The position numbers were made by a program, and so were the translations under genes. A model generated the notes under the pieces. It worked only from the letters and a program-made list of their open reading frames with translations. It was not told the origin of the DNA and ran no database searches. From Lycocorax pyrrhopterus obiensis (taxonomy: Eukaryota > Chordata > Aves > Passeriformes > Paradisaeidae), in contig JACSVZ010000012.1 of assembly GCA_014706295.1 (NCBI GenBank), positions 15,769,255-15,833,254 of the forward strand: a DNA stretch of 64,000 bases, given 5' to 3'. This document shows positions 34,835 to 47,340 of the stretch, in pieces; position 1 is the first letter of the stretch, and each line of letters starts with the position of its first letter.

Positions 34835-35482
34835 GATCTGGAGGAGGGGGTTGAGTCTCCCATTAGCAAATGGATGAGGACATCCAGTGGGGTGGGAGAG
34901 TGGTGTCCTGAAGGGTGGGAAGGCTCTGCAGAGGGCCCTGGCCAGGCTGGCCGGGCCAAGAGCAGTGGCAGAGGTTCAATAGGACCAAAGGCTGGGCCCT
35001 GCACTTTTGACACAAGAAGCCCCTGCAGCTCCAAGCTGTGGCAGAGTGGCTGGAAACGGTCCCAGCAGGAAAGGCCCCGGGGCTGCTGGTGGACAGCGGC
35101 TGAAGCAGAGCCAGGTGTGCCCAGGTGGGCAAGAAGGCCAATGGCCCCTGGCCTGTGCCAGCAGTGGCGTGGCCGGCAGGAGCAGGGCAGTGCTTGTGGC
35201 CCTGTGCTGGGCACTGGGGAGGCCACAGCTCGAGGGCTCTGTGCAGGTGTGGGCCCCTCAATTGCAGAAGGACATTGAGGGGCTGGAGCGGGTGCAGGGA
35301 AGGGAAGGGAGCTGGGAAGGGGCTGGAGCTCCTGTCCTGTGTGGAGGGGCTGAGGGAGCCTGGGGGGCTCATCCTGGAGAAAAGGAGGCTCAGGGGAGAC
35401 CTTCTCACTCTCGGCAACTCCGTGACAGGAGGGTGCAGCCAGGTGGGGGCCGGCTCTGCTCCCAGGGAACAAGGGGAGGAAG
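34835..35482 (+). mobile_element. CR1 LINE fragment, longer copy
   Basis: Contains upstream CR1 text ('aaggacattgaggggctggagcgggtgcagggaagggaagggagctggg', 'gaggggctgagggagcctggggggctcatcctggagaaaaggaggctcaggggagacct'). It breaks off before the CR1 terminus, where an inverted CR1 begins. Confidence 0.85.
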
Positions 35483-35965
35483 GGACCCACAAGGATCATT
35501 GAAGTCCAACTCCTGTCTCTGCCCAGGACAGCCCCAAGAATCCCACCACGTGCCTGAGGGTGTTGTGCAAACGCTCCTTGATCTCTGTCAGGCTCAGTGC
35601 TGTGACCAGTTCCCTGGGTGGCCTGTTCAGTGCCCAACCACCCTCTGGGGAAAGAACTCCTTTCTAATATCCAACCTAAACCGCCTGTGACACAACTTCA
35701 GGCCATTCCCTCGGGTCCTGTCACTGGTCACTGGCAAGGAGAAGAGATGAGTGCCTGCCCTTCCTCTTCCCCTCACAAGGAAGTTGCAGACTGCAAGGAG
35801 GTCTCCCCTCAGTCTTCTCTTCTCCAGCTGAACAGACCAAGTGCCCTCAGCCAGTCCTCAGATGGCTTCCTCTTGAGGACCTTCGCCATCTTCATAGCCC
35901 TGCCCTGGATGCTCTCCAATTGCTTTATATCTTTCTTCTGTTTTGGCGCCCAAAACTGCACACAC
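35483..35965 (-). mobile_element. CR1 LINE fragment, inverted against the previous one
   Basis: Starts 'gaagggacccacaaggatcattgaagtccaactcctg' and continues with 'ccctgggtggcctgttcagtgcccaaccaccctctgggg' and 'aactcctttctaatatccaacctaaac'. This is reversed CR1. It abuts the preceding copy directly, as if inserted into it. Confidence 0.85.
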
Positions 35966-38900
35966 GTTGCTGAGGATACGGGGCCATCAGCATCCTTTGG
36001 GTGCACCTGTGCATGCACCACCACATGGCTGATGGTTAGCAATTTCTCTTCACTCAAAGTCACCCAGGGCCATTTTGCTGACATCAGGCTGGAAGGTGTT
36101 GTGTCTTCATCCAGGGCTCCAAGGCTACAGAGAGAGTCAGATACCCAAAATCTGTGAGACTAAAAATTCTGTTATTGAAGAAAAAAGCCAGGGCATTGCC
36201 AGGGATGGACACTGGGAAAAAGGCACGTAGGACTGCCAAGGCAGAAGGCGTCTGTGACACTGCATTTACAAAACACATGTAAAACACCAAAGAAGTTGGG
36301 AACCCCTGCTGCAGCCAAGTAACAGGATCAGAACAACCTGCGTAGGCAAAGTGTTCCTGTGTTGATTGAAATCAAGCCAGGTCAATGGGATTAACAGGCT
36401 CCTCCTAGGAATGTACCAAGGGAACTCTGCATGACTGTGGGCAGGCTGAGCCTCCTCTCTGTTCAGTTCCATCAGCAGGAGGATGGCCTTGGGCACGGCC
36501 TCTGCCGGCAGAGGCACGGTCATCCTGCTGGAGCACTGCCAGTGAAGTTCTCTGATCCCCACAGACAGTCTCTCATCTAATCTTGGGCCAAAATTTGTGC
36601 TGTTTCAGTTTAAGATCTGGCAGAGGCAGCCCCCAATTCAGGCAAGTGTTAGAACCCCAGTTAAAGCGTTCACCTGAGCCATCCAGCTGGAAACTCCAGA
36701 TCCAGCACCAACAACTGGACACCTGTGACCTGGGCAGGGGCAGGGCCTTGGGCACCCCCTGGAGAACTCGATATATTCTGTGTTTCAGGAGGGATCACTT
36801 CTGGGTGCTGTGCTGCCTGGCCAGCCTGTGTTTGCTACCACCACAAAGCAGTTTTTGGTAAGAAACACCTGGCACAAAGCTGCAGTTTGTGCCTCTGCTG
36901 CTGGGGTTTGCTCTCATCCCTGGTCAATAGCGCTGCTCTGCAGCTCAGCACCTCATGAACATTAAAGTGATGGCACAATGCACAATAAACATCCTCAAGG
37001 CTGCATTAAATACCAACTTGACATCTTTTTGTCAAGCAAAAGTGACAAACAAAACACGAATACTGACGATGTGGGCATCAAGATGAAGATGAATAACATA
37101 CAACAGCTCCTGTGATGCACAGTGGGCTTATACTATAATAATTTTTAGACACAACTGAAGTTTCCTCAGGTGCCATTTGAGAGGGTAAAACAGCCATTCC
37201 CAGCTCACCCCCCTCGCCTTCTTTCCATGCTTTGATCAGCAGAGGCTTGGATAAACAGATGGGCACTTGGGTCAGTCACTCATCCCAGCATCTGCACTCG
37301 CTCCGCTTAGCCAGGCACCGTGAGGCACATCAGCTGTGTGGCCTGGACACAGACACTAATGGGTCTATTTACACTCTATCCCACATTTAGAGCTTTTTGT
37401 CTCTGCAGCCTGAAGATTTGGAGATTAAGTGGTTTAATTTGGATGTAAGGTTGGAATTTCACCGAGGAAGGCAGCCTCCAGAGCAGCAGGACGGGGCTGA
37501 ACTGCTACAAGCCTACCCTGAAGAGAAGCGTGTGTGCAGCCCCATCCCTCCCCTCTCCCAGACAGAGCTGTCTCCAACTCTGCCAGACTTCAGGCAAAGT
37601 TAGGACCCACAGATTAAAAGTGTCCTGATACTGAACTTCTCTGAAGTTTGGAAGAGCCAGCAAGACACACTTAGGAGAGAAACATTCACCTATCCTTACA
37701 CAACAGGGAAGAGTGAGACAGGAGCAATGGAAAGCTTTTAGAGAGCTATTTTCAGTCTTTCCTGGCCAATTGAAAAGCTTTACCAATTGCAAGTGAGGGT
37801 TGTGCCACAAAAGCTTCCTCGGTGTCAGTCCTGTCTCCCAGGAGAGCACAGGTTGGAGAGGTGCATTTCAAAGGGCATTTCAAAGGGCAGCAGCTCTGCC
37901 AGCTGCCAAACGGGGATGGCTTCCATTTAGGATGAATCATTCACCAGACCTTATCACAGCATCCAAGGGCTGTCTTTTAAATCATCTTCTGACACAAGGC
38001 ACTGCAGTCCCTGGCCTAGTGCTCAGAGCTTCAGCAGGAGATGTCAAGATGAAAAGCAAAGGCTTTGGATAAGCCACATGTGGGATCTACAGCAAAAATG
38101 GGAACCAGTTCCAGATGTCCATTTCTAAAAGCAAAGCATCTGCCTTAAAGCCGTCTTTTGTCTCCAACAGGAAAGTTCCTTACACTTACTGCCTTATCAT
38201 CATGGAGAAATTGAACCCAACACCTGCTGCTAGCGACCAGCAGCAGAGTTTCTTAGAGAGCAAAACTTCCATGTCAGATCTTCAGATCTCTCTCTCATAG
38301 CCAAGGGCTGCTTTCCATCTGGTTATTGTACAATGTTTAAACAAGAGGATGGGAAGATTCCTGTTCTCAGCGAGAAACCAAGTGAAATGTCAAGAGGAAT
38401 ATGCCTGCATGCTTAGCATTGAAAGTAAATATGCATGAAACCCCAAGGCTGAGTCCTTTCCTCTCAGAAGATGTTAATAAAACTTTACCCTTCAGCTCAC
38501 AAGCCTGAAAACAGATGACTAACAGCCACATCCTGGTAAGCTCCGGAAACTTTCATAACAGAAACAGAAGAACCTTCTGGGCACTCTTTCATTAAAACAT
38601 GAAGAAAAAAAAAATAGTGTTTTTTCAGAAAGACTAGGAACGTCCTCCTTCCACAGTCTGGCTGCTCGTGCTCTGCGCTCTGAGGAGAGGCAGCCTGGGA
38701 GAGCTGCTCCCTCCTCCTGAGCCGGGGCCAGGTCGGCTCTGTGGCAAAGAGGAATTTCTGCAGTTGCAGCACACAAGTCCGAGGGCACTCACTGGCTGCC
38801 TCCCGGAGGGGTGGTGTTATCCCCCGAGGGAACACGTGTGTCTGACAGCCCAGGGCTGGGCGCAGCTGAGATTTACACCTGCAGAAGGCAGGAGCTTTCC

Positions 38901-39961
38901 TCTCCTTGCTGGGGCTGCCTGTGTGTGCCCAGGGGAGGAGTGTTGGTGCTCCCAGCTCCTGAGGAACTGCGTGGCCACATGTGCTGGGAGCTAAATCTTA
39001 ATTCACTTGTGCTTGGTTTCAATATATTGCAGTGTATCTAGAAAACCCAGAGTTCTTCAGCACAGGGACATGTCTCATCGGAAATGAAATTTCACCTTAG
39101 GTGGTATTTTAATAAAGAATAAGACCAATTATTGCTATGAATCTGCAGTGAAATTACTGAAAACTCTTTGATATGTGAAGCCACAGACCAGCACACCTAT
39201 TGAGTTCCCATTCCTCGTGGCAGAATTCACTGAATTCACACCAGAATTCACACAGCCTTTTGTTTTTACTAAATTAATCTGGGTCCTTTGAGGGGGTTGG
39301 CTGTTAACACATTCTCCCTCCTGCAGAAATTAAACATTAGCATTTCTCCGTCCCAGTGAATTCCAAAGAAACAAAGGCATAAAACACAGATGCCTCCACC
39401 TACGTTAAGCTGGTGTTGTAGAGGAATGAAATGCATTTTTGAGTGGAAGGAGAGGACAGGAGTTCGTGAGTAGTTCTTGGAGCCAAAAATCCTGTTAAAT
39501 CCTATTTATGCAGCAAATACTCTGAAGCAAAACATCTGACCCAGAGCCTGACTGTGCTGGAAACAAGGGCAGCTGTCAAGGATGCAGAGGGAAGCAGCAG
39601 CTCTGCAGGGATGAGGGCCGGAGAACTGTTCAGAGACAGAAATGGTCCATGTGAAGGGGCAAACTCCAGCAGCTCGATGTGAGATTGGAGGAAAAACTCC
39701 TTCCCATGGTCACAGCTGAGGCATCTGATAGCGCTTCAGATGGGGGCCACTGCACTGCTGCACGGACTTTGGGGCTTTCCTTTAAAAAGAGGAGAGAAAC
39801 TGTTCCTTTTAGGGGTGGGAAGCGACTCTTAGGGAACTGCACAGTTGTGGCAAGTGGCAATGCCCCCCTTGACTCACGTCTCACACGGCTCTGTGCTTGC
39901 TTGGCCTTTTGTGGGGACTGTGCACCCCAGCACCTGCTGGCAGGGCCAAAGGGAGCAGACG
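35966..39961. other. No gene supported
   Basis: Mostly unique DNA. One plus-strand 36-bp block near 37410-37445 has a strong acceptor (TTTTTGTCTCTGCAG) and a fair donor (GGAT|GTAAGG), but is too short to judge. A 14-bp direct repeat ('catttcaaagggca') lies at about 37863-37889. Other frames look accidental. Confidence 0.5.
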
Positions 39962-40143
39962 GGGCTCAGGACAGGGCCCAGCACAGGGCTCAGGTCCAGG
40001 CTCATGTCAGGGTCAGGTCCAGGCTCATGTCAGGGTCAGGTCAAGGCTCAGGTCAGGGCTCAGGTCAGGGTTCAGCACAAAGCTCAGTTCCAGGCTCAGG
40101 ACAGGGCTCAGTTCCAGGCTCAGGACAGAGCTCAGGTCAGGGC
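39962..40143. repeat. Imperfect minisatellite of a GGCTCAGGTCA-type motif
   Basis: About fifteen degenerate 11-13-bp units of the form GGCTCAGGTCA/GGCTCAGGACA, with paired higher-order units of about 24 bp ('gtccaggctcatgtcagg' twice, 'gttccaggctcaggacag' twice). The repetitive GQGSGQGS-like frame across it is a by-product of the repeat. Confidence 0.8.
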
Positions 40144-41094
40144 GTTGTGCTGGCCAAGGGATGCTCTGGCTGCACGTCCCCTCAGACTCTGCTCCCCATC
40201 CTCCCAGGTCCTTTGCTGCACTGGGAGCCTGTGATTCACCAACTACCTTGTCTGGGGCTTCTCTCTTGACTCCCTACAGGGAAATGAGTCAGGCTAATGA
40301 ATGGGGGAGAAAAAAGAAGTAGTAAGTGAGAAAAGGTACTTCCCTGAAACTCTGTGAGCCTGAAGGGAGAAATTTAACAAACCTACCTGGGACTGAGTCC
40401 CTTCCTTTCCCTGAACCTTCCCTGCACCCAGGGCAGGCACGGCTGGGATGAGGGTGGTGGTGGATGCACGGCTGGCACGGTCAACAGGCGCGAGGCAGCC
40501 CTGGCCAGCCTGCACCAGGAGAGAGTGGAAAACTACAGAACAATCTGAAGAGCTTTCTATAGCCCCGAGGAGGCCAATGAGGCAATCTTTAAAGCCGTGT
40601 TACTATAGCAGCCCTGATGGTAATTTACCAGTACATCTCCTTTTCTCTTCTTCACACCCTTTTCACAACAAAAAAATGAGATTAGGCTCATCTTCCCCCA
40701 TTACCTCGCCATGTTCCCTCACAGCCCTCAGCTAACGGCTTCCCAGAAAAAGCCCCACAACATCTCTGCGCAGCCCAGGGCCCCTCGTGTTCTCCCCCAG
40801 AGCCGTGAGGAAAACAGCCTGTACCAGGAGCATCCTGTGGGGATGGAGAGGATGGCACAGGGGAAGACATGTGCCACTTGCACCACAGGCTCCCACGTGG
40901 TGCCTCTGCCGTGCCAGCCGCAGCTCGGGCAGGAGCTTATGCATGAGCAGGAGGGAAGTTTTGCTGGAGGTGTGGGCAAGAAACACTTCTCTGTCTCAAA
41001 CCCCACGAACTTTTGGGATTAGGAGTAAAGGCACAGAGCAGTGCCAGATTGTCACTCTCTGGTTTTGCCTGTGATAATCTGTTAAACTTCCATG
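40144..41094. other. No gene supported
   Basis: GC-moderate unique DNA. Overlapping frames at 40.7-41.1 kb on both strands show no start context, domain or splice signals. Confidence 0.5.
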
Positions 41095-41230
41095 TTCCAG
41101 GCCAGGTTGGATGGGGCTTGGAGCAACCTGGTCTAGTGGAAGGTGTCCCTGCCCATGGCAGAGGGTGGGACTAGGTGATCTTAAAGGTCCGTTCCGACCC
41201 AAACCATTCTGTTACTCTATGATTATATGA
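41095..41230 (+). mobile_element. CR1 LINE 3'-end fragment, short
   Basis: Text 'ccaggttggatggggcttggagcaacctgg', 'ggaaggtgtccctgcccatggcag', 'aaccattctgttactctatgat'. About 135 bp of the CR1 3' end. Confidence 0.9.
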
Positions 41231-42532
41231 TAGTATGTTCTTCCCTGGAGAGAAGAATGAGTTTTGAGGTCTGGTCCTACCTTGGAGGCTTGAAGACTGC
41301 AGAGGAGAGGTTTTGGGGTGTGGTCCCACTTGAGGAAGCGCAGAGAATATTTAATGCCTGTTAGAAAGCAGGTGCTGGGCGCCCCTTTCCCTGTTGCTGC
41401 CTGCTCTGAAGGACACCCCATGCCAGCTCACGCCTGCCTGGTGCCATGTGGGGCAGCGCTGGAGGGGCAAAATGGGGATCGAGGTCCTTTGGGACCCTCA
41501 GCCAGGGCAGTGATGCTGCAGCCCCCTCGTCTGCCCACTGTTCCAGCAGTGGGGCTCTCTTGTGGCACACTGTTGGATTTTTCTGTGCTGATGGTGCTGT
41601 GAGTGAGGAGCAGAAGCCCTGAGTACAACTCCATGCAGGACAGTCCGCGCAGATCTGGTGCAGGTCAGCCTGACTCAGGCTGGTTCAACCACTGCACCAT
41701 CCTCCTTCCTCACCTGCACTCCCAGCATGGACCTGGGCACCACCCAGAGCCAGCCCCTTACTGTCTCCTGCTCTCCTGTCCCTTTCCATGTGGCAGTGGC
41801 TCCGGAGCCCACTGAAGATCTCAGTGGCAGAGCTGGTATTCAACATGCTCTTTCTTCCTTAGTACTCTTCCTTTATTCTGCACCAAAGGGGCGATGGGAG
41901 CTCTCCCTGCTCTGTTGGTGGTGCCTGAGGAAGAAAGAGTGCTCCCACTGTTCTTCCTGCACGAATCAACCTAATTACTGTTCCAGTGGCACCTAATGAG
42001 CTTAAAGCTTTCATGGCCAGCGCCTTCTTCCCTCCCTGCGGGAGACCAGCTTCAGCCGGGCCTGTCCTTAGCTGAAGAGCTTTGATGGTGGTGGAGGAAC
42101 AGGAGGAATAATCCTTGGGGGTCAGCAGAGCATCGTTGGTGCTGCTGAGGCTGCTGAGCACAGAGGTGTTGGGGCTCTTGCTGTTCTTGAAAGCCTTGCC
42201 ATGGCAGCGAGGAGCAGTGCTGATGGAGGGGGGTCTGGGGGCTCACTGCTGCAGAGACCTCCCTGTTCCCAACCCTGTGTCCTGCAGCACCACATGGACA
42301 TCACATGGATATCACAAACCCCTTCCCCACACTGCTGACGTGGTTGGCAGCACATCTGTGGGGCTGTACAGGCTACTGGGATGTGAAACCCCTGTGACAG
42401 AGGGAGACACCAGCCAGTGCTGCTCACATGACATCTCTGGGTGCATGGGGGTCTGGCTGCTTGCCCATGCTGGCTGTTCTCAGACTAGCTCTTCTGGGGA
42501 AGGCCAGCCCATTCCCATCACCAAACAGAGCC
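41231..42532. other. No confirmed gene; one possible minus-strand exon
   Basis: At about 41,862-42,220 on the minus strand an open frame follows an acceptor-like site (CCCCCCTCCATCAG). It contains protein-like text (NSKSPNTSVLSSLSSTNDAL and LLTPKDYSSCSSTTIKALQ). No good donor follows, and the frame runs into an AATAAA. I do not recognise it, so it stays a candidate only. Confidence 0.25.
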
Positions 42533-42725
42533 ACCGAATCATAAAAACACAGAAAACTTTGGGTTGGAAAGGACCTTAAAGATCACCTCTTTCTACTCCC
42601 CTGAAACCTTCCACTATCCCAGGTTGCTCCTAGCCTCATCCAACCTGGCCTTGAACACTTTCAGGGATGGGGCAGCCACAGCTTCTCTGGGCACCCTATG
42701 CCAGGGCCTCAGCAGCCTCAGCACA
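42533..42725 (-). mobile_element. CR1 LINE 3'-end fragment
   Basis: Reversed CR1 end 'gaatcataaaaacacagaaaactttgggttggaaaggacc', then 'cttccactatcccaggttgctc', 'caacctggccttgaacac', 'cagcttctctgggcaccctatgccaggg'. Confidence 0.9.
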
Positions 42726-44250
42726 ACAAGGTTCTCGTGGTGCTTGTCTTCCCAATGTCACCTGTGCCCCTGTGCCACCTGTGCCCCTGTGTCACCCCAG
42801 GGCGAGCCAGGTGGAGCTGAGGTCCCCGTTGTGTGCAGTGCTGTCACACATCAGCAGCACAGTCTGGTGCCAGGCTCTGGGGTCCCAGCTGCCATGGTGC
42901 TCCCCTTTCAGCGCAGCCCCTCTCCCCCAGCCGTGGGGCTGTTCCAGCCCTGCAGCACGGACCCGCCTGGGTTCTGCCGGCGGTGACTCACACGTGTGCA
43001 CGGAATGTGCTGCACAGAGGCAATAATGCCATTTTTTTAAACTATGATTGGTTTCCCAATTTCAAAAAAGCTGTCTGGCAGGCTGGGCCCCCTTCCAAGG
43101 TTTCCTGGAAATATGAAGATGTCAAGAAGGTGCTGCTGGCAGAGGTGCTGAGCCAAGATCCAGCCCATTGCTCAGTCCAGTTCTGGCTGGTGCTGCCAGA
43201 CCAGGACTTTGCCTTCCTAAAGTGCAGTCAAACCCACAGGGCCAGCTCACTCACAGACCCAGAGCTCAGGAACTTATGTCTGAATTCCAGCTTGGCTGGC
43301 TCATCCCACACAACCCAGCTTATTTTCAAGCCAACCCCCAGGTCATCCTTCGCTTCTGGGCCTGAGCTGTTGTGCAATGTTAGGTAGCATGTGCTGCCAC
43401 GCTCCTCCCACCCTCACAGATGCATTTTGGGGCTGAGTGAGGTGAGTGCTGTACACAGAAGAATGGGAACTGCTTGGGCACCTTGGATGTGGAAGGATGA
43501 GGGCAGAAGATGGGGGAGATGCTCACAGAAGGTGAGTGAGGAAAGAAGGATGTGAAAACTTTGAGAGAAAGCTCCAGCCATGTCTGTCCTCCAGCTACTC
43601 AGCAGATTATTTATTATCTTTATTAACTCTGTGTTAAATTACCCTTTTCCTTTAATTTTTCAAGAGGTTTATTGTTTCATTTGTCTGGCTTATCCTTAAA
43701 AATGACTTCTTGTAAAAGCAAAGCTTTCAGGAGAGACTGGCATGAAAGAGCATCCATCTATTCCCAGCATGGGCACAGGGCAGTGCCAGAGGACAAGGTA
43801 CCCTTTGCACTAACGCAGTCTGGGCAGTGTGGCAGAGCTCCCTCGGCCAGGCACCTGATGCAGGTGAGAGCACATTTCTTCCCTGAGCCTGATTTCATTG
43901 ATTAAAACCAACATATTAAAACAAGAATGAGAAACATGAAGTGCCACCCCAGCTGAACCTTTCTTTGCAGACATGCTGCCCTCAGTGCCTGACAGGGCAA
44001 ATAGATCTTTTATCAAGTTCTCAAGTAAAAAAATTTCCACTTTTTCTGTGATGAGGTGCTGGCTCTGAGGCTGAGGGACCCTGAAGGGCCACATGTCCTC
44101 ACAGCCTCTTCTGCTCAGCTGGGGAGAAGGAGTGAATTGCAGCTGGGGGATGAACCAGGGGAGAGAAAGGGCCCCTCATGCAGGTGAGAGCTCAGGCCCT
44201 TGGGGTTTGAGAGGGGAACAGATGCCAGTTTACATTTCTGCATGGATTTA
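42726..44250. other. No gene supported
   Basis: Unique DNA. The plus-strand frame at 42833-43387 is long by chance standards, but it has no splice context, start context or recognisable motif. Confidence 0.5.
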
Positions 44251-44507
44251 GAACCATGGAATCACAGAATGGTTTGGGCTGGAATGGACCTTAAATTCAT
44301 CTTCCCACCCCCTGCCACAGGCAGGGACACCTTCCATTAGCCCAGGCTGCTCCAAGCCCTGTCCAACCTGGCCTTGGACACTTCCAGGGATCCAGGGGCA
44401 GCCATAGCTTCTCTGGGCACCCTGTGCCAGGGCCTCCCCACCCTCACAGGGGAGAATTCCCCCCCAATACCTAACCTAAACCTACTCTGAATTCAGCTTA
44501 AAGCCAT
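44251..44507 (-). mobile_element. CR1 LINE 3'-end fragment
   Basis: Reversed CR1 starting 'gaaccatggaatcacagaatggtttgggctgg' and running through 'ccaacctggccttggacacttccag' and 'cttctctgggcaccctgtgccagggcc' to 'aatacctaacctaaacctac'. Confidence 0.92.
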
Positions 44508-44659
44508 CGATGCACGTGGTAGGTGTGGGCAGCCACCTCTGCCAGGGGGATGTGCCGGGTATCCCCCTGGCTCAGGGCAGAGGAGCTGCAAGGATGGTGC
44601 CAGAGCCTGGCGAGGGGTGCTGGAGCAGCGAGGACACCTGCGAGAGGGGGTGCAGACAC

Positions 44660-44905
44660 TGCTGGGAGCACTGGCACTGCCCACAGCGCTGGCACTGCCT
44701 GGAGCATTGGCATTCCAGGAGTGCTGGCACAGCTGGGAGCGCTGGCACTGCAGGAACAGTGGCACTGCCAAGACCGAAGGCACCCCGGGAGCGCTGGCAC
44801 TGCAGGACCGATGGCACCCGGAGGGCTGGCACTGCAGGACCGATGGCACCCGGAGTGCTGGCACTGCAGGAGCGCTGGCACTGCCAGGACCGATGGCACC
44901 CCGGG
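44660..44905. repeat. Imperfect GC-rich minisatellite (GCTGGCACTGC core)
   Basis: About ten degenerate units built on GCTGGCACTGCAGG, in its second half alternating with GACCGATGGCACCC. Unit lengths are about 20-33 bp. The cysteine- and histidine-rich frames across both strands follow from the repeat. Confidence 0.8.
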
Positions 44906-47154
44906 GCAGTCGCCAGGCGGTTCTGGCTGGGCCGGGCCGTGCCGGTGACTCACAGTCGCTGTCTGTACCTGGCCGTGACTCAGCTCTCCCTTCCCCGCTC
45001 TCACAGAGCTGTAATGAGATCCCGGCTGCTCGCGGTGTTGCCCCCCCAGCGCAGGGTCAGGGCCTCGCCCACCCACTTGGCTGCGGACACTGCGGACACC
45101 GGCCGGAGCCTCCTGCCGGCTGGCCACGGCTGAAAGGCCCGAGGTAGAGCGGGGCACGGCTAAAATGCCATTAAATGAAAGCAGGTCCAGACCCTGCTGA
45201 GCCCGGGTTTGTGCCTCTGTGAGTGTGACACCGGGAAGGGAAAGCCCCGGCCCTCGCTCCCCAGCTCAGGTCTGCAGCTGGGTCTGCGCCGCTCCGGGTG
45301 AGGAACAGCAGCACACTGGAGACACGCTGCTGGAGTATCCTTGAAGCTTTGCAGCGGAGAATGCGCTGCCGCCTTCACTGAGCACCACCAGCCTCACAAA
45401 AAGGTTCATGTGGGCTCTTCCAGCTGTTTTCTTGGAGCTCCTGACTGTAAAGGTTGACATTTTTGCCTTGGGCTTTGGCTTGCTCCTTCCCTCTCCCCAG
45501 AGACACATCCTGAGCCGCTCTTCAGCCATGCAGGGACATGCTGATGGATGTGCTGGGCTTTCCTGCTCTCTCTCCTGGACGCTGCTCTGACCCCTTCGGG
45601 GAGGAAATACCTTTTTCCCACCACTTTCTCCTTCTCAGCTCTCCTCTTCCTCATATCACAGTAATTTTGCACCTTTCCTACACATGCCTCAGTTTCTCTG
45701 GCCATAGATGCTGTGTTCTCTGGATGGGATCTCACTGGGCATCTCAGCCAGGCTCCCTGCAGAGCAGAAAATGTGGCCTTGGAGAGAGCCACTTTGGATG
45801 CAAAACAAACCAGGGATTTTTACTGTGTACCCCCAAAATGCTGCGGTGCGTGTAGAGCAGTAATGCCCCAGAGACTCCTCCAGGGAGCTGCTATCCCAAC
45901 AGACCAACTCTGCGGGAATCCCACTGAGGAATACTGAATAAGAATGGGGTTTTTGACACTGCACAGCCTCTACCTCCTAATATTCCCACAGCCTCTACCT
46001 CCTAATATTTAAGTGTAGGTCACTGCACTTAAAGAAGAAATGCTGCTGGTGTATCTCCCAGTGGGTCTGCAACACAAGGGATGTTCAGGATGCAGCCAGA
46101 GAGTAGGATGATGGTCCCATCCCAAGAGCTTCCCATCCAAATCAACCAGCAGGTGCAGCCTGTGGACAGAGGGAGCAGGAAACAGCCAGGATTTGGTCCT
46201 GATCCGCACATGCAACCTGACAGCAACCGTCCCCATCTCCATGGCTTCAAGATTGCAAGACAGAAAGATGGATTGCAAGAAAGGCAGTGCTGGGAAAAGA
46301 TCTGCAGAACAATGGGAGTGGTTTGTGGCTCTGTGCAGGGGTGTTCTCCAGAAAAAAGGGAACAAAAAGTCCAGAAAGTATTTCCGTCAGAGCCTCACCA
46401 GGAGGCCTTGAATGAGTGGTTCTGTCCAGAAGCAGCCTGGACACAAAAATAAGAGTTCCCACCACCATGTGCAATGACAAAAGCTCTCAAGTCCCCAGGC
46501 CAAGGGACACGGTGCCCCAGCTCCTCCAGGGGCCCAGCTCACCGCCCGCTGCCCACACAGCAGGCAGCCCTTGCGCGCTGGGGAGTGCCCTTGGATGGGA
46601 CCTCTCTTCAAATTGCCAGCTCCTCCCAAAGTGTCACTCTGAGGCCTTTTGGGATGGGATGTTTTGGAAATAGCCTTCAGATTGATGCCATCTCTTTGCC
46701 CTATTTTTATCTCCTGTTTACAGGCCAGAGGCTGTTCATTGCTTCATGCTCCTCTGTCCCTCATTTCCACTTTTCATGATTTATTACTCCATTTTTATTT
46801 GATTTAAACTATATTTTCTGCTGGAAGGCTGGTCATAGAGTTCAGTGCCTTCTTAACCTTTTCAGCGCTGCTTCCTGTGTAGTTAAGACTGTCCCTTAAT
46901 GTTGAGGTTAATGCATCCTTAGAGGATGAGCTGACAACTGCCTGTGTCACATCAGCACACAGCAAGGTTCTGTCCCTCAGCCCAAGCAGGTGTTTTCGGG
47001 GTGTCTTCCATGAGGTTTCCAGACATCTACCAGCCCCACTGGAGTTACTCTTCCTCTGAATGTCCAGAGACCCCAGACAAATGCCCCAGCATACCCAGTC
47101 CCAACAAACCCAACTGGTTCTGGTGATCAGCAATAGGACCTGAGTTGAGAGGGG
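44906..47154. other. No gene supported; one short direct repeat
   Basis: CpG content is raised near 44.9-45.4 kb. A 25-bp sequence (CACAGCCTCTACCTCCTAATATT) occurs twice in tandem at about 45,962-46,011. No exon was found. Confidence 0.5.
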
Positions 47155-47340
47155 TGTTTAGGATGCATACCAGAAAAAGGTTCTTCCCCCAGGGAATGGG
47201 CACGGCCCCGAGGCTGCCAGAGCTCCAGGAGCGTTTGGACAGCGCTGCCAGGGATGCCCAGGGTGGGATTGTTGGGGTGTCTGTGCAGGGCCAGGAGCTG
47301 GGCTGGATGGTGCCTGTGGGTCCCTTCCAACTCAGGCTGT
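47155..47340 (+). mobile_element. CR1 LINE 3'-end fragment, different subfamily
   Basis: Text 'aaggttcttcccccagggaatgggcacggccccgaggctgccagagctccaggagcgtttgga', 'gctgggctggatggtgcctgtgggtcccttccaactcag'. It is closest to the copy at 51201-51558, which reads the reverse of the same sequence. Confidence 0.88.

Noticed and set aside
37410..37445. 36-bp plus-strand microexon
   Set aside because: Good acceptor and fair donor, but too short to show coding, and no partner exons were found.
42833..43387. Plus-strand frame of 184 codons
   Set aside because: Some stretches look protein-like, but there is no start context, no paired splice sites and no motif.
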